DNA from: an uncultured Flavobacteriales bacterium
GTDB lineage: Bacteria > Bacteroidota > Bacteroidia > Flavobacteriales_D > Crocinitomicaceae
Direction of reading: 5' to 3'
Assembly (NCBI GenBank): GCA_903860985.1
Contig: CAIOSO010000033.1
Span: 1 to 64,000 of the forward strand
Length of the DNA: 64,000 nt
Position numbers and translations under genes: made by a program. How positions within the stretch are numbered: the stretch's first letter is position 1; each line of letters starts with the position of its first letter. Positions 8,486 to 18,116 of this stretch are shown here, in pieces. The notes beneath the pieces were generated by a model. It was given only the letters and a program-made list of their open reading frames with translations. It was not told the origin of the DNA and searched no databases.

Positions 8486-10044
8486 TGCTTGATGAGGTGA
8501 TATTGATACCGTTTTTCTGGCGAAATGATCAGTAATTGATAACTTCCCGTTGGTATCGATTCAAAATAGAGCAGAGACGATTCAATTTTGCCAATTTGAA
8601 CGGACTTCCCTTCCGTTGACATCAAATAAAAATCGGAACCGATGAATTCATTGGGAATAGAAAGTTCAGTACTTACTGGATTCGGAAATACCATTCGCTC
8701 TGGCTCTGGCAAACGAACGATCTGATTTGTTGAGTCATAAATCCCTCGTTTGGTAAAATAGATTTTCAAACTTCCAGATCGGACATCTCCCCAAATCACG
8801 TTTAAGGTATCATTTTCCAAAATCACATGCATAAAGTCATTTCCTGAATCCTCTAAGATGGGCTGGTGATTTACCGCTTGATCGCTCACACTGAAATCGT
8901 TCATCCATACACCTGTTGATTGATTTCTTACCGTACAGTAAATTTCACTCGGCACGGAGTAGCCGCTAGCACTGGCATTTCTTCGATCGCGCCAACAAAC
9001 AGCCAAATCTCCATTCGTGGCGTAATCTGCCCAAACGAGGTCTTGTATTTTACCATTTCCTGCGGGATCTTGATTGATCCGAAATGGACTCGACCAACTT
9101 TGACCATTGTTACTTGTTTCAATGAAGGCAATATCTGTTTCTCCAAAAACGTCCGACAAAAAGAAATAACTTAATTGACTAGCATTGCTCGGATGTGCGA
9201 TTAATAAAGGTCCAGCTTTCACTAAGCTATTTGTAGTCCCAAATCCTTGTCCTTGAAAAGCGACGTCGTACGTGAACGTTTGACCTTGATTATTCGATTG
9301 TGCTCGTATGAGTCGAGGCAAGATACTCTGACTCGGAAGGTAGCTTGGATAAAGTGCCGTGAATCTTCCATCTGCGTTAACAACTGGTGATGCTAAAGGC
9401 TGAGTGATGACCGATCCTGCCAAAAATCCACTCGCGTCTAATAATCCAGATTGAAATGATTGTCCACCATCGGTGCTTACCGAAATGTATGGGTGATACG
9501 GAGGGACAACAATACTTGGTTGATTCGCATTGACGTTGGTCACGTAAATGGTTCCGCTACTTGGACCACTTGTTTGATCAATGCTCATCCATGGGCGATC
9601 AATACACGCTTGATTCGGACAGCTTTCAATGGACAGAACTTCCACTGGATTCCCCCAGTTTAGTCCACCGTCCACTGATTTACGAACAAGCACTTTTCCA
9701 CCTGAAAAATTCACGTTGTCATAATCGATGTAGCACATAAAAACGGATCCGTTGGCATCATAACCGAGAGATACGTCCGCACTCGAATACGTGGAAACGA
9801 TGTGTCCTTGCCATATTGGAGTAGACCAGGTACTTCCACCATTCGTTGAAACGGAACTTTTGATCGTGACTTTGTTGTTGAATTGAAGACCCATCCATGC
9901 AGCAACGAGGTGTTGTGAATTGTTGGGGTCCATGCATAAGTAAGGTTCACCTTCGAATAAATTTCCTTCAGAAACCAATTCGTTTTGTGCGAATAGAACA
10001 AGGCATGACAGGGAAAGAAAATAGGTGAGAATCCATGTTTTCAT
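8482..10044 (-). CDS. Secreted BNR/sialidase-like propeller protein with T9SS sorting domain
   Basis: The 520-residue product begins with a signal peptide (MKTWILTYFLSLSCLVLFAQ). The body carries repeated Asp-box-like motifs (STNGGSTWSTP, SVDGGLNWGNP, STDGGQSFQSG, SNNGQSWSSP), indicating a sialidase/BNR-type beta-propeller. No catalytic Arg triad was checked, so enzymatic activity is not claimed. The end (VFPNPVSTELSIPNEF to KRYQYHLIKH) is a type A T9SS C-terminal sorting domain, so the protein should be exported through the outer membrane and attached or released at the surface. The ATG at 10044 is preferred because it begins the signal peptide; a longer frame opens at 10092. It is transcribed separately from the M16 operon, whose terminator lies just upstream. 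Confidence 0.8.
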   Translation of the reverse strand: MKTWILTYFLSLSCLVLFAQNELVSEGNLFEGEPYLCMDPNNSQHLVAAWMGLQFNNKVTIKSSVSTNGGSTWSTPIWQGHIVSTYSSADVSLGYDANGSVFMCYIDYDNVNFSGGKVLVRKSVDGGLNWGNPVEVLSIESCPNQACIDRPWMSIDQTSGPSSGTIYVTNVNANQPSIVVPPYHPYISVSTDGGQSFQSGLLDASGFLAGSVITQPLASPVVNADGRFTALYPSYLPSQSILPRLIRAQSNNQGQTFTYDVAFQGQGFGTTNSLVKAGPLLIAHPSNASQLSYFFLSDVFGETDIAFIETSNNGQSWSSPFRINQDPAGNGKIQDLVWADYATNGDLAVCWRDRRNASASGYSVPSEIYCTVRNQSTGVWMNDFSVSDQAVNHQPILEDSGNDFMHVILENDTLNVIWGDVRSGSLKIYFTKRGIYDSTNQIVRLPEPERMVFPNPVSTELSIPNEFIGSDFYLMSTEGKSVQIGKIESSLLYFESIPTGSYQLLIISPEKRYQYHLIKH

Positions 10045-10055
10045 GGAGTTAAAGT

Positions 10056-10089
10056 TAAAAAAAAATGCCATCCGAAGTGGATGGCATTT
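10056..10089 (-). terminator. Rho-independent terminator of the M16 protease operon
   Basis: An 11-bp perfect stem (AAATGCCATCC / GGATGGCATTT, loop GAAGT) is followed on the minus strand by a run of T. It lies 20 bp beyond the stop codon at 10110. Confidence 0.85.
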
Positions 10090-10109
10090 CAAAAAAAATC
10101 GAGTGAATA

Positions 10110-12191
10110 TTATTCAAAGATTTTCATGTCGATTTTACCATTTACTGTCATCGATGTAACTATACCTGAAAGTACCATTGGTCCAACGGATTGAGTGATG
10201 GTATGCGCGAATTTCATTCCGTTTACTTCTTTGTAGTCTCCGTAGGTAATCGTTGATTCCATGGTTTCACCATCTCTTGACGTAATGTTAATGGTCTTCT
10301 CTTTCATAAACGTCGCCTTGTTGAAGTAATCGTAAGACTCATTTTTTCCATCGATGGTTTTCATCACATAGTAATCTGAACCATTCATGTTTTCAATACC
10401 AACCAATTCGTGAGTTAATCCATTTTTTACAAAGTTCATTTCTGGAATGATGCCATTTGACTTCGATTTGGAAACTAATTCCTCGGCAGTCAATTCGGTT
10501 TTTCCAGTCTGCATATTGAAAGAAAATCCTGTTTTACCATTGTAGAATGATTTTTGGAAAACCATTCCTTGTCCTTCTAGTTTTTGTCCCTCTGTTGACG
10601 GTGCAACAAAAATCTCAGTTGATTTCAAGGCAAATGGAATTTGGTCTCCTTTTAATTCGTACACACGTTCGAAATTTTTAATGGATTTTAATTTTTTCGC
10701 CGCATCTTTTTTTGTTGTCGTTCCTGTGAGGGCAAAAACATAATTGTCGATTAACTGCTCGGAAGTAATATCTGCAGGTTTTGAGTCCTTCATGATATTT
10801 CCAAATGGATCGAGCACTTCAATTTTACCATCTGCATCGAATGGTTTTAACTTTTCGTAAACATCTTCATTCCCGACGACGATAATATTACAGTTTTTGG
10901 AAGTGAAATATTGTTGAGCCATGAGAAGTACATCTTCTTTTGTAACGCTTTCTAAGCGTTGAAGATACGTTTGGTAGTAGTCCTTTGGAAGTTTATCGAT
11001 AATAATGTTTAATGCGAAACGGGCGATGGTTTGTGGAGGCTCTAATGAACGTGAAAATTCACCTGCCATGTTCGTTTTTGTCAAGTTTAATTCTTCGTCC
11101 GTTATAAATTCGTTCGTAATTTTTTGGAACTCCAACAAAATTTGTTCGATGGCAGAGTCAGTTACAGCATTTTGAAAATTCCCACCTGCGGATATCCAAG
11201 ACCCATCTCCCGTAATGTTCATGCTGGAATAACATCCATAGGTATAGGCTTTGTCTTCACGCAGATTCTGCATTAAACGTGTCCCAAATCCACCGCCACC
11301 AAGAATTTCATTTAAAACAGTTAAGTTCAATTGATTTTTGTCGCCTGAACGTATGTCGATCGGGAATGTCACATAGACTACCGATTGAACCGCTCCAGGT
11401 TTCTTCACAAAAACAACACGATTTCCTTTTGTAAAACTTCCGGAATTTGGTACTTCTTTAAATACTTCTCCACCAGTCCACGATCCAAAATATTTATTGA
11501 CCATTTCTTCCACTTGCTGGCGGGTAATATCACCTACCACAGCTAGGTAACTTCCATTTGGTGTAAAGTTGGATTGGTAGTAAGAAACGATGTCCTCACG
11601 TGAGATGTTATTCAAGCTCTCTTCCGTCATCACATCACCGAATGGGTGATTTGGGAAGTTGATTTTTACGGTCGCATGTCGAGCCATGGATCCAGCATCT
11701 GATTTGGTACCCATTAAACCGGAACTATTTTGTTTTTTAATGCGGTCAAATTCGGATTGAGGGAAATTGGCATTTAACAAAACATCGGACATTAAGGTTA
11801 AACCTTTGTCCATGTGTTTGGTTAAACAAGACAAAGAAAGGGAGAATTTACTAGCGCCCATATACGCTCCAATGAAATCAATTTCTTGATCCAATTGGTC
11901 CTTTGTTCTGTTCTTCGTCCCGGACATAATTAATGACCCAGCCATATCGGAAAGACCTGCTTTCGATCCTTCTATACGAGGATCTGAACCCATATTCATA
12001 TCGAAGGACACACGCGGAAGTTTATGGTTTTCAGAAAGAACGACGGTGATTCCATTTGCGGTAGTGAATACCTCAGAATCCTTAATGTTTATTTTTTTTG
12101 CTTGCGTTGGAGTAGGCATAATCGAGCGGTCTACTTGAGCCATTGTACAAGTACTTAACGCTAGAAAGCAAAGTGTGAATATCTTTTTCAT
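10110..12191 (-). CDS. M16-family protein, non-catalytic partner with extra C-terminal domain
   Basis: This is a 693-residue exported protein (signal peptide MKKIFTLCFLALSTCTMA). Residues about 40-460 have the two-lobe M16 (pitrilysin/insulinase) architecture. Where the zinc motif HxxEH should be, the sequence reads AGLSDMAGSLIMSGT, so the metal site is absent. The R/Y region of the second lobe is retained (GGGGFGTRLMQNLREDKAYTYG), as in processing-peptidase-like pairs where one subunit is inactive. A further roughly 200-residue domain (about 490-693) with beta-rich, lipoprotein-carrier-like character follows; its function is unknown. It starts 11 bp after the active M16 gene and ends at a strong terminator, so the two are expected to act as a periplasmic heterodimer. 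Confidence 0.85.
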   Translation of the reverse strand: MKKIFTLCFLALSTCTMAQVDRSIMPTPTQAKKINIKDSEVFTTANGITVVLSENHKLPRVSFDMNMGSDPRIEGSKAGLSDMAGSLIMSGTKNRTKDQLDQEIDFIGAYMGASKFSLSLSCLTKHMDKGLTLMSDVLLNANFPQSEFDRIKKQNSSGLMGTKSDAGSMARHATVKINFPNHPFGDVMTEESLNNISREDIVSYYQSNFTPNGSYLAVVGDITRQQVEEMVNKYFGSWTGGEVFKEVPNSGSFTKGNRVVFVKKPGAVQSVVYVTFPIDIRSGDKNQLNLTVLNEILGGGGFGTRLMQNLREDKAYTYGCYSSMNITGDGSWISAGGNFQNAVTDSAIEQILLEFQKITNEFITDEELNLTKTNMAGEFSRSLEPPQTIARFALNIIIDKLPKDYYQTYLQRLESVTKEDVLLMAQQYFTSKNCNIIVVGNEDVYEKLKPFDADGKIEVLDPFGNIMKDSKPADITSEQLIDNYVFALTGTTTKKDAAKKLKSIKNFERVYELKGDQIPFALKSTEIFVAPSTEGQKLEGQGMVFQKSFYNGKTGFSFNMQTGKTELTAEELVSKSKSNGIIPEMNFVKNGLTHELVGIENMNGSDYYVMKTIDGKNESYDYFNKATFMKEKTINITSRDGETMESTITYGDYKEVNGMKFAHTITQSVGPMVLSGIVTSMTVNGKIDMKIFE

Positions 12192-12202
12192 GTTTCAGTC
12201 GA

Positions 12203-13669
12203 TTATTTTTCTTTTGGTAAATAGTGTAAGATGACACGTGCATCTTGCGTTAAGTATTTCAAAGCAACGCGTTGAATGTCCTCGCGGCTTACTTTTAGGT
12301 AATTGTCTAACAAGGAATTAATTCGGTTGGCATCCCCGAAATAAACGAAATTATCAGCCAAATTTTCCACAATGCCTTCGATGGTTGAATTTCCTGTAAT
12401 GATGTCGTTTTCAAATTTGTTGCGCACTTTTTGAAATTCTTCTTCAGAAATTAATTCTGTTTGAATCAATCGAATTTGTTCATCAAATTCTGTTTGAATA
12501 TCATCCAATTTAATATCTTTATTAGCGATGGCAGCAAATATTCCGATTCCCGCATCTTCTAATCCGTAGTTAAACGAGAAGGCAAATTGTGCCATTTCCT
12601 TTTTCTCCACAATGATTTTGTTGATGCGTGAGGAACTTCCTCCTGATAAAACTTCGTTCATCATTTCCAATGCGTACGAGTCAGGACTGGTTTGTTCTGG
12701 GAATTTATAGCCCATAAAAATCGCGGGAAGTTGAATGTTGTCGTAAATGACTTCTTTCGTCACTCCTGTTAAAATTGTTTTGTCTTTGCTTGTTCGATTA
12801 ATGACAATTGGTTGTGCTAAGTAACTCGTGATTAATTTTTTCGCCTCTGGACTTGTCGAAGTCATGAAGTTTTTTGTATCGAATTTACTTTTTGAAACAC
12901 TATATCGTTTTTCAAAATCCACATCACTTTGATTGATGAAATCACGGTACAAGTTAATGGCTTGTCCTTTCGGAATGGAAGCAAAGTATTTGTCGACCCA
13001 CAATTTCGTTTGAGCGACATCTAAATCACCTGCAATAGACAAAGTCGCGTTTGAAGGGACATAGTAATTTTTATAAAAATTTACATAATCTTCTTCCTGT
13101 GCAGCATCTAGGTGTTCCATGCTACCAATTGGCGCCCAATTGTATGGATGCGTCGTGAAAACACGCTTAAACATCTCCGTGAAGAAAGATCCGTATGGTT
13201 GATTGTCCACACGTTGTCTCTTTTCTTCTTTCACAACACTACGTTGTGTTTCAATTCCTTTGATGTCCACTTTCGCGTGAAGCATGCGCTCACTTTCTAA
13301 CCATAATCCAAGTTCTAACTGGTTCGATGGGAGGATTTCGTAATAGTAAGTTCGGTCTTGAGAAGTGTTGGCGTTTAATGTCCCACCGTTCTTCTCTACC
13401 AATTCACTGTACTCGCCTCTACCAATATTGGCAGAACCTTCGAACAATAAATGCTCAAAGAAATGGGCAAATCCAGTGCGATCAGCGATTTCATTTTTGG
13501 ATCCAACGTGGTATAAAACGGATACGGCGATAATTGGCGTCGCGTTTTCTTCATGAATGATTACATGTAATCCATTCGGTAAATCATAGGAGATGTAGTC
13601 AATTTTCTTTTGCCCAAAACTTAACAAGCTTAGCGCAGAAAAACATCCCAAAAATACTATCTTTTTCAT
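12203..13669 (-). CDS. M16-family zinc metalloprotease, catalytic subunit
   Basis: This is a 488-residue exported peptidase (signal peptide MKKIVFLGCFSALSLLSFG). It carries the inverted zinc motif HFFEH (about residues 69-73), where the two His bind zinc and Glu is the base, with a downstream Glu in the ETQRSVVKEEKRQR region as the third ligand. The second lobe includes the LSGGSSSRINKIIVEKK motif. M16 enzymes degrade or process short unfolded peptides in a closed chamber. It is the first gene of a two-gene operon with the inactive M16 homologue. The start is taken at the ATG at 13669 rather than the TTG two codons upstream. Confidence 0.92.
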   Translation of the reverse strand: MKKIVFLGCFSALSLLSFGQKKIDYISYDLPNGLHVIIHEENATPIIAVSVLYHVGSKNEIADRTGFAHFFEHLLFEGSANIGRGEYSELVEKNGGTLNANTSQDRTYYYEILPSNQLELGLWLESERMLHAKVDIKGIETQRSVVKEEKRQRVDNQPYGSFFTEMFKRVFTTHPYNWAPIGSMEHLDAAQEEDYVNFYKNYYVPSNATLSIAGDLDVAQTKLWVDKYFASIPKGQAINLYRDFINQSDVDFEKRYSVSKSKFDTKNFMTSTSPEAKKLITSYLAQPIVINRTSKDKTILTGVTKEVIYDNIQLPAIFMGYKFPEQTSPDSYALEMMNEVLSGGSSSRINKIIVEKKEMAQFAFSFNYGLEDAGIGIFAAIANKDIKLDDIQTEFDEQIRLIQTELISEEEFQKVRNKFENDIITGNSTIEGIVENLADNFVYFGDANRINSLLDNYLKVSREDIQRVALKYLTQDARVILHYLPKEK

Positions 13670-13776
13670 TTTCAAAATTTGGAATACGAATGTACTTCAG
13701 AATTTTGAGCTAAACTAAAATTCCAACTGATTTTTTAGCTTTTCAAAAAAGTCAGCATAATGGCCCGAAAATTGGT

Positions 13777-13784
13777 TAAATTTG
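13777..13784 (+). promoter_or_regulatory. Promoter -7 box upstream of the 13789 gene
   Basis: The sequence is TAAATTTG, matching TAnnTTTG, and ends four bases before the ATG at 13789. It implies a leaderless or nearly leaderless mRNA if used. Confidence 0.4.
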
Positions 13785-13788
13785 ACTC

Positions 13789-14883
13789 ATGAGTTTTTTT
13801 AAGCAGCTATTATTTGTTCCGGTATTCATGCTAGTTACGCTAGATGGATTCGCTCAAAATATTGTCCCGACAAGGGATTTTAATAATTACTTCGTGAATT
13901 TCCAAGAAGGATTTTTTCGACCAATTGAAATTCAACCTATCTTAAGCTATAAAGCGGGTGATGAGGTAGTGGCGTATATCGATACGCGAGGAAACATGCG
14001 CATTTACGATGGGATTGAACGAAAAGATGTGACGGCATTAAACGTCGATTACCAAGTTTCGGATCACCTTGTTGGCTATAAAATTGCAAATGGATTGCGC
14101 ATGTGGGATGCTGGAAAATTTACCCCGCTTACCAATTATGGACGTGGTTATGTTGTGAAGGATTCTATTATTGTTTTCGAAGATACACGATATCAATCCT
14201 TGAATGTCTATTGGAATAAACAAATTCTCCCCTTGGTTACCATGACGAATGGACTCCTCATGCCAGCTGCTGTGGGAGAAAACATTGCAGTATACAAAGA
14301 CAATAGCAATACCTATTTTTGTTTTTGGCAAGGAAAAACATTCGAAATTGAAACGTATAACGAGGAAATAGTTGACTTTAATATAGGAACAGATGTTTTT
14401 TGTTTTAAAGACCCGTACACGCAGAACTTCATGATGTTTGATAAAGGGGAATTTCTTGAAATTGAATTATCTCCAATTAAAAAATACAAGGCAGGTAGGG
14501 GTTTTATCGTTTACGAAGACTTAAATGGAAACTTGTGGATGTTTAAAAATGGGGAGAAAATTGCACTTTCTAATTTTTCAACATCTTTTTGGGATGTGAA
14601 GGATGACATGACCATTTGGAGTGAGAATAGCTATCTATTTGCGTATACCAACGACGAGAAAATACAGGTTGCAACCTATTTTCCAAAAGAATACCTACTA
14701 AAGAATAATACCTTTGTTTTTCGAAATATTATTGGGGGTGTTAGTGCACTTGTTAATGGCAAAATTCAAGAAATCACCAATATGCGCGATGCGGAATTTG
14801 AGATTTATGGCAATAAAGTACTCGTTAAACTGTTTAATAAAACAGCCGTAGTTTTATCGGAGGGAAAAATATATACAAACTAG
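13789..14883 (+). CDS. Secreted protein of unknown function, propeller-like repeats
   Basis: This is a 364-residue protein with a signal peptide (MSFFKQLLFVPVFMLVTLDGFAQ) and no lipobox, T9SS domain or membrane segment. The mature part has weak internal repeats of about 40-45 residues in which a short beta strand pattern recurs (VVAYIDTRGNMRIYDG, IIVFEDTRYQSLNVYW, IAVYKDNSNTYFCFW, FIVYEDLNGNLWMFK), suggesting a beta-propeller. I do not recognise the family. It is followed 2 bp later by the NlpC/P60 gene, so a periplasmic role alongside cell-wall hydrolysis is possible. Confidence 0.65.
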   Translation: MSFFKQLLFVPVFMLVTLDGFAQNIVPTRDFNNYFVNFQEGFFRPIEIQPILSYKAGDEVVAYIDTRGNMRIYDGIERKDVTALNVDYQVSDHLVGYKIANGLRMWDAGKFTPLTNYGRGYVVKDSIIVFEDTRYQSLNVYWNKQILPLVTMTNGLLMPAAVGENIAVYKDNSNTYFCFWQGKTFEIETYNEEIVDFNIGTDVFCFKDPYTQNFMMFDKGEFLEIELSPIKKYKAGRGFIVYEDLNGNLWMFKNGEKIALSNFSTSFWDVKDDMTIWSENSYLFAYTNDEKIQVATYFPKEYLLKNNTFVFRNIIGGVSALVNGKIQEITNMRDAEFEIYGNKVLVKLFNKTAVVLSEGKIYTN

Positions 14884-14885
14884 AA

Positions 14886-15770
14886 ATGAATCGGATTTTT
14901 AGTTTCTTTTTGCTCTTTCTCAGTTTTCATGGTCTAGCGCAGAATCCAGCGATTGATCACCTTGAAATGCTCTATGATCAAGGATATTATAAAATTGTTT
15001 ATCGAAAATCAATGCGCTTATTGGATAAGCCAGAATATGATTTCTCGAAGCTACCAGCATACTATCAGGCGATTGCAGCATTGCAATTAGCTCAGGATGA
15101 ACAGTGGTATAAACGACATCAAACAAAGATCGAGCAGGCCAAATCGTTTTTACTGGAATTAAAGGAAACTTCCGTCGGACAAAAAATCATCAAAGCACAC
15201 ATTTCAGAAGTGAGTTTCTTAAAAAAGGACTTGGATTCTTGGTTAGCGACCAAGAAACAAAGTAAGACCTTCGATCAGGCTCATTGGCAGAGGTTTGTCC
15301 AACAGTTTTTCTCGGATTTACCACTTATTGAAGTCGATGGAAACAAGGGAAATGTCATGGTGTCTAATCGTCCCGAGTTAAAGGAACGAAATGAGTTGAT
15401 TGACATCGCCAAAAAACAATTGGGTGTTCCGTACGTATCTGCGGGAATCGATCCAAGTGGATTCGATTGCAGTGGATTTACGAGTTTTGTTTTACAACAG
15501 TATGGACAAAACATTCCAAGAAGAGCTTTGGATCAATTTGATGCCTGTTCGAAATTAGCGGAAGAAGATGCTCAAATTGGTGATTTCGTTTTCTTTTCAA
15601 ATGGGGGAGAAGTGAATCATGTAGGAATCCTCATCAACGAAAAAGGTCAAGCAAAAACCATGATTCACGCTAGTAGTTCAAAAGGAATTTCCATCGTGGA
15701 AATCGAATCATCTACCTATTGGAAGCCACGTATTGTGGGATATGGAACCTTTATTTCACCGAAGAAATAG
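14886..15770 (+). CDS. NlpC/P60 family peptidoglycan hydrolase
   Basis: This is a 294-residue exported protein (signal peptide MNRIFSFFLLFLSFHGLAQ). A helical N-terminal half is followed by an NlpC/P60 papain-like domain (about 165-290). It has the catalytic Cys in SGFDCSGFTSFVLQQYG, the DFVFFSNGG strand, and the catalytic His in VNHVGILI. NlpC/P60 enzymes cut peptide stems of peptidoglycan, usually the D-gamma-Glu to diamino acid bond. The last 20 bp overlap tail to tail with the convergent membrane-protein gene. It begins 2 bp after the upstream unknown gene. Confidence 0.88.
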   Translation: MNRIFSFFLLFLSFHGLAQNPAIDHLEMLYDQGYYKIVYRKSMRLLDKPEYDFSKLPAYYQAIAALQLAQDEQWYKRHQTKIEQAKSFLLELKETSVGQKIIKAHISEVSFLKKDLDSWLATKKQSKTFDQAHWQRFVQQFFSDLPLIEVDGNKGNVMVSNRPELKERNELIDIAKKQLGVPYVSAGIDPSGFDCSGFTSFVLQQYGQNIPRRALDQFDACSKLAEEDAQIGDFVFFSNGGEVNHVGILINEKGQAKTMIHASSSKGISIVEIESSTYWKPRIVGYGTFISPKK

Positions 15771-16260
15771 GTTTGCTGAGCAGGATTAGTCCAAGAAAGA
15801 CTAGAAAAATTAATTCCATTCCACCAGCGCTCCAAACATTTGGAGAGATGAAGAAGATTAATGTACTTGGGATTAATAAGTAAAATACAATCCTGGCTCT
15901 TTTTTGAATGTGTTCAGCTCGCCTCCAAATCAATTGGAATAAAGCGAAATAAATAAAATAGACCAGCGGAATGAACATCAACTGAGCATAGTCCAACAAT
16001 AAATTCGGTTGATTGAATAGGATCAAACAAATGAGCCACTCAAATCCCACAAATACCCAAGTGGATATCAGAAAAGAAGTGGATGATTTATCCTGATGAA
16101 AATAGTTGATGAGTGCAATCAATAGGCTGAGTAAACTCAAAATCGCCAATTGCAAATAAGGAAAAAATTGCCATTCCATCAGTTGAATACTGCTGTACAT
16201 TCCACTAAAAATGAAAATGCCAATGAAGGAGATGATTCCGTATTGTTTGAATTGATCCAT
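15751..16260 (-). CDS. Small multi-pass membrane protein, unknown
   Basis: This 169-residue protein is almost entirely hydrophobic, with about five predicted transmembrane helices (for example FIGIFIFSGMYSSIQ, LAILSLLSLLIALINY, TWVFVGFEWLICLILF, PLVYFIYFALFQLIW). No family motif is recognisable. It sits one base past the stop of the agmatinase-family gene (the two share one nucleotide), so it is the last gene of the PRTase-murQ-agmatinase operon. Its 3' end overlaps the convergent NlpC/P60 gene. Confidence 0.65.
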   Translation of the reverse strand: MDQFKQYGIISFIGIFIFSGMYSSIQLMEWQFFPYLQLAILSLLSLLIALINYFHQDKSSTSFLISTWVFVGFEWLICLILFNQPNLLLDYAQLMFIPLVYFIYFALFQLIWRRAEHIQKRARIVFYLLIPSTLIFFISPNVWSAGGMELIFLVFLGLILLSKPISSVK

Positions 16261-17306
16261 TATCCTAAGTGATTTCGACGTGATTTCTCACAAGCGCATA
16301 CCAATTGCCATAGAGCTCTTGCTCCGACATTTGCATCCCAATCCCCTTCTGGACCTGGAGCAACTTCATTTAAATCAAAGCCAATGATTTTACGTCCAGA
16401 TTCAACCAAGGCGAATAACATATAACTCACCTCTTGTAACTCGAATCCGCCTGCAACGGGTGTTCCTGTATGTGGACATAATTCGGGTTTTAATCCGTCA
16501 ATGTCGAAGGAAACATAAACATTCATCGGTAGGTCTTGAATCAGTTCGCTCACTTGATCCGACCATGTTCTTCCCGTGTATTGTTCATTTTTAATGTTCC
16601 AATCGTAATACGTTTGAACGCGAGTGGAATCTCGACTTAAAAATACTTCTCGTTCTGAAACATCGCGTATGCCAACTTGTACCAGTTTGGACATGTTTTG
16701 AGCGTGTTTAAGGACATTAAACATAATACTGGCGTGTGATTGTGCAAATCCTTCATACGCATCACGAAGGTCAGCGTGTGCGTCAATTTGTAAGATACCA
16801 AAATCCTCGTAGGTTTCGTTCAATGCCTCGATAAGCCCGAGTGGGGTAGAGTGTTCTCCGCCCAAGACCGCTGGGATTTTCCCTTGCTTCAATAATGCTA
16901 AGCAACGTTCTTTTAAATTTGCCCTTAACGCTTCGTGAGCTGCATTGATTTCATCCAGTACCGTTTGGTATTTCAATCGTGCTTTTTCCTCGCCGTTGGA
17001 TTCCAAATACTGAATGTATTCCATTCCTTTTTCACAGCAGTGTGCATTGATGTCTTTCCATTCTTCCGAAATAGGCGACATATATACTTTCGTATCGTAC
17101 GCCCGCTCTAAATCGGGGTGAAAAAAGTCGAGTTGCGTCGAGGCCTCCAAAATAGCTTCAGGTCCATTGCTCGTACCTTTTCCGTAGGAAGCTGTTGCGT
17201 CCCAAGGAATGGGAACAATAACGATATCCGCCTCGTTTTCTGTATAAGGAAATCCAAAAATATTTCCGTTGGCTATTCCGACGCCATTTGGATCAAATTC
17301 ACTCAT
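16260..17306 (-). CDS. Agmatinase/arginase-family ureohydrolase
   Basis: This is a 348-residue member of the binuclear manganese ureohydrolase family. The metal-binding motifs are all present: GGEHSTPLG, LQIDAHADLRDAYEG, and VSFDIDGLKP. The C-terminal FDLNEVAPGPEGDWDANVGAR motif is typical of agmatinase rather than eukaryotic arginase. The reaction is hydrolysis of a guanidino group to release urea; agmatine, arginine or another guanidino compound could be the substrate, and no neighbouring pathway gene decides it. It overlaps murQ by 4 bp (ATGA), showing translational coupling. Confidence 0.85.
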   Translation of the reverse strand: MSEFDPNGVGIANGNIFGFPYTENEADIVIVPIPWDATASYGKGTSNGPEAILEASTQLDFFHPDLERAYDTKVYMSPISEEWKDINAHCCEKGMEYIQYLESNGEEKARLKYQTVLDEINAAHEALRANLKERCLALLKQGKIPAVLGGEHSTPLGLIEALNETYEDFGILQIDAHADLRDAYEGFAQSHASIMFNVLKHAQNMSKLVQVGIRDVSEREVFLSRDSTRVQTYYDWNIKNEQYTGRTWSDQVSELIQDLPMNVYVSFDIDGLKPELCPHTGTPVAGGFELQEVSYMLFALVESGRKIIGFDLNEVAPGPEGDWDANVGARALWQLVCACEKSRRNHLG

Positions 17307-18115
17307 TTTATTTTCTTAAAGTAATCAACTGCTTTGCGTACAGAGCCATGTTCCAATAAAAGCGCTTGTGCTTCTGGCATGGAAACTCCTATTTCTTCCG
17401 CGACCATGCGTGCACCACGGTCTACTAATTTGTGGTTGCTTAATTGCATATCCACCATTTTATTTCCTTTCACTCTTCCTAGTTTGATCATCAAGCTGGT
17501 CGAAATCATATTCAATACTAATTTTTGTGCTGTTCCAGATTTCATTCGGGTACTTCCAGTGACGAATTCGGGTCCAACAACGGGTGCAATCGGGAATTCC
17601 ACTGCGGCAGCAAGTGGAGAATCCGGATTACAGGAAATTCCTGCGGTTAATAGTCCGTGTTCCTTCGCTTTTTCGATTCCACCAAGGACATACGGTGTAC
17701 TTCCGCTTGCGGCGATTCCAACAACCGTGTCAAGTTCAGTCATGCTGTATTGTTCCAAATCTATCCACGCTTGATCTCGGTCATCTTCGGCAAATTCGAC
17801 TGCCTTGCGAATCGCGGCATCTCCTCCAGCAATGAGTCCAACGACGATGCCATGATCGATGCCAAAGGTTGGTGGACATTCACTTGCGTCAACGATTCCC
17901 AAGCGACCGCTAGTGCCAGCGCCAATGTAGAATAACCTTCCGCCTAGAGCCATGCGCTGACTACAGGCATTCACAAATGCTTCAATGGCCGGAATTTCTT
18001 TTTCAACGGAAAGCGCAACGGTTTGATCTTCCCGATTGATGTTTTGCAATAAGTCCAATGTGGACATTTTATCTAAATCCTGATAATGCGAGCTCGATTC
18101 GGTAACTTTCTTCAT
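17303..18115 (-). CDS. murQ: N-acetylmuramic acid 6-phosphate etherase
   Basis: MurQ cleaves the lactyl ether of MurNAc-6-phosphate to give GlcNAc-6-phosphate in peptidoglycan recycling. The 270-residue SIS-domain protein shows GAGTSGRLGIVDASECPPTF, VGLIAGGD, GIAASGSTPYVLG and the TGSTRMKSGTAQKLVLNMIS block characteristic of MurQ (PROSITE GckR/MurQ-type signature). It is slightly shorter than the E. coli enzyme (298), mainly at the termini. It sits between the PRTase gene (1 bp gap) and the ureohydrolase gene (4 bp overlap). Confidence 0.95.
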   Translation of the reverse strand: MKKVTESSSHYQDLDKMSTLDLLQNINREDQTVALSVEKEIPAIEAFVNACSQRMALGGRLFYIGAGTSGRLGIVDASECPPTFGIDHGIVVGLIAGGDAAIRKAVEFAEDDRDQAWIDLEQYSMTELDTVVGIAASGSTPYVLGGIEKAKEHGLLTAGISCNPDSPLAAAVEFPIAPVVGPEFVTGSTRMKSGTAQKLVLNMISTSLMIKLGRVKGNKMVDMQLSNHKLVDRGARMVAEEIGVSMPEAQALLLEHGSVRKAVDYFKKIK

Positions 18116-18116
18116 C

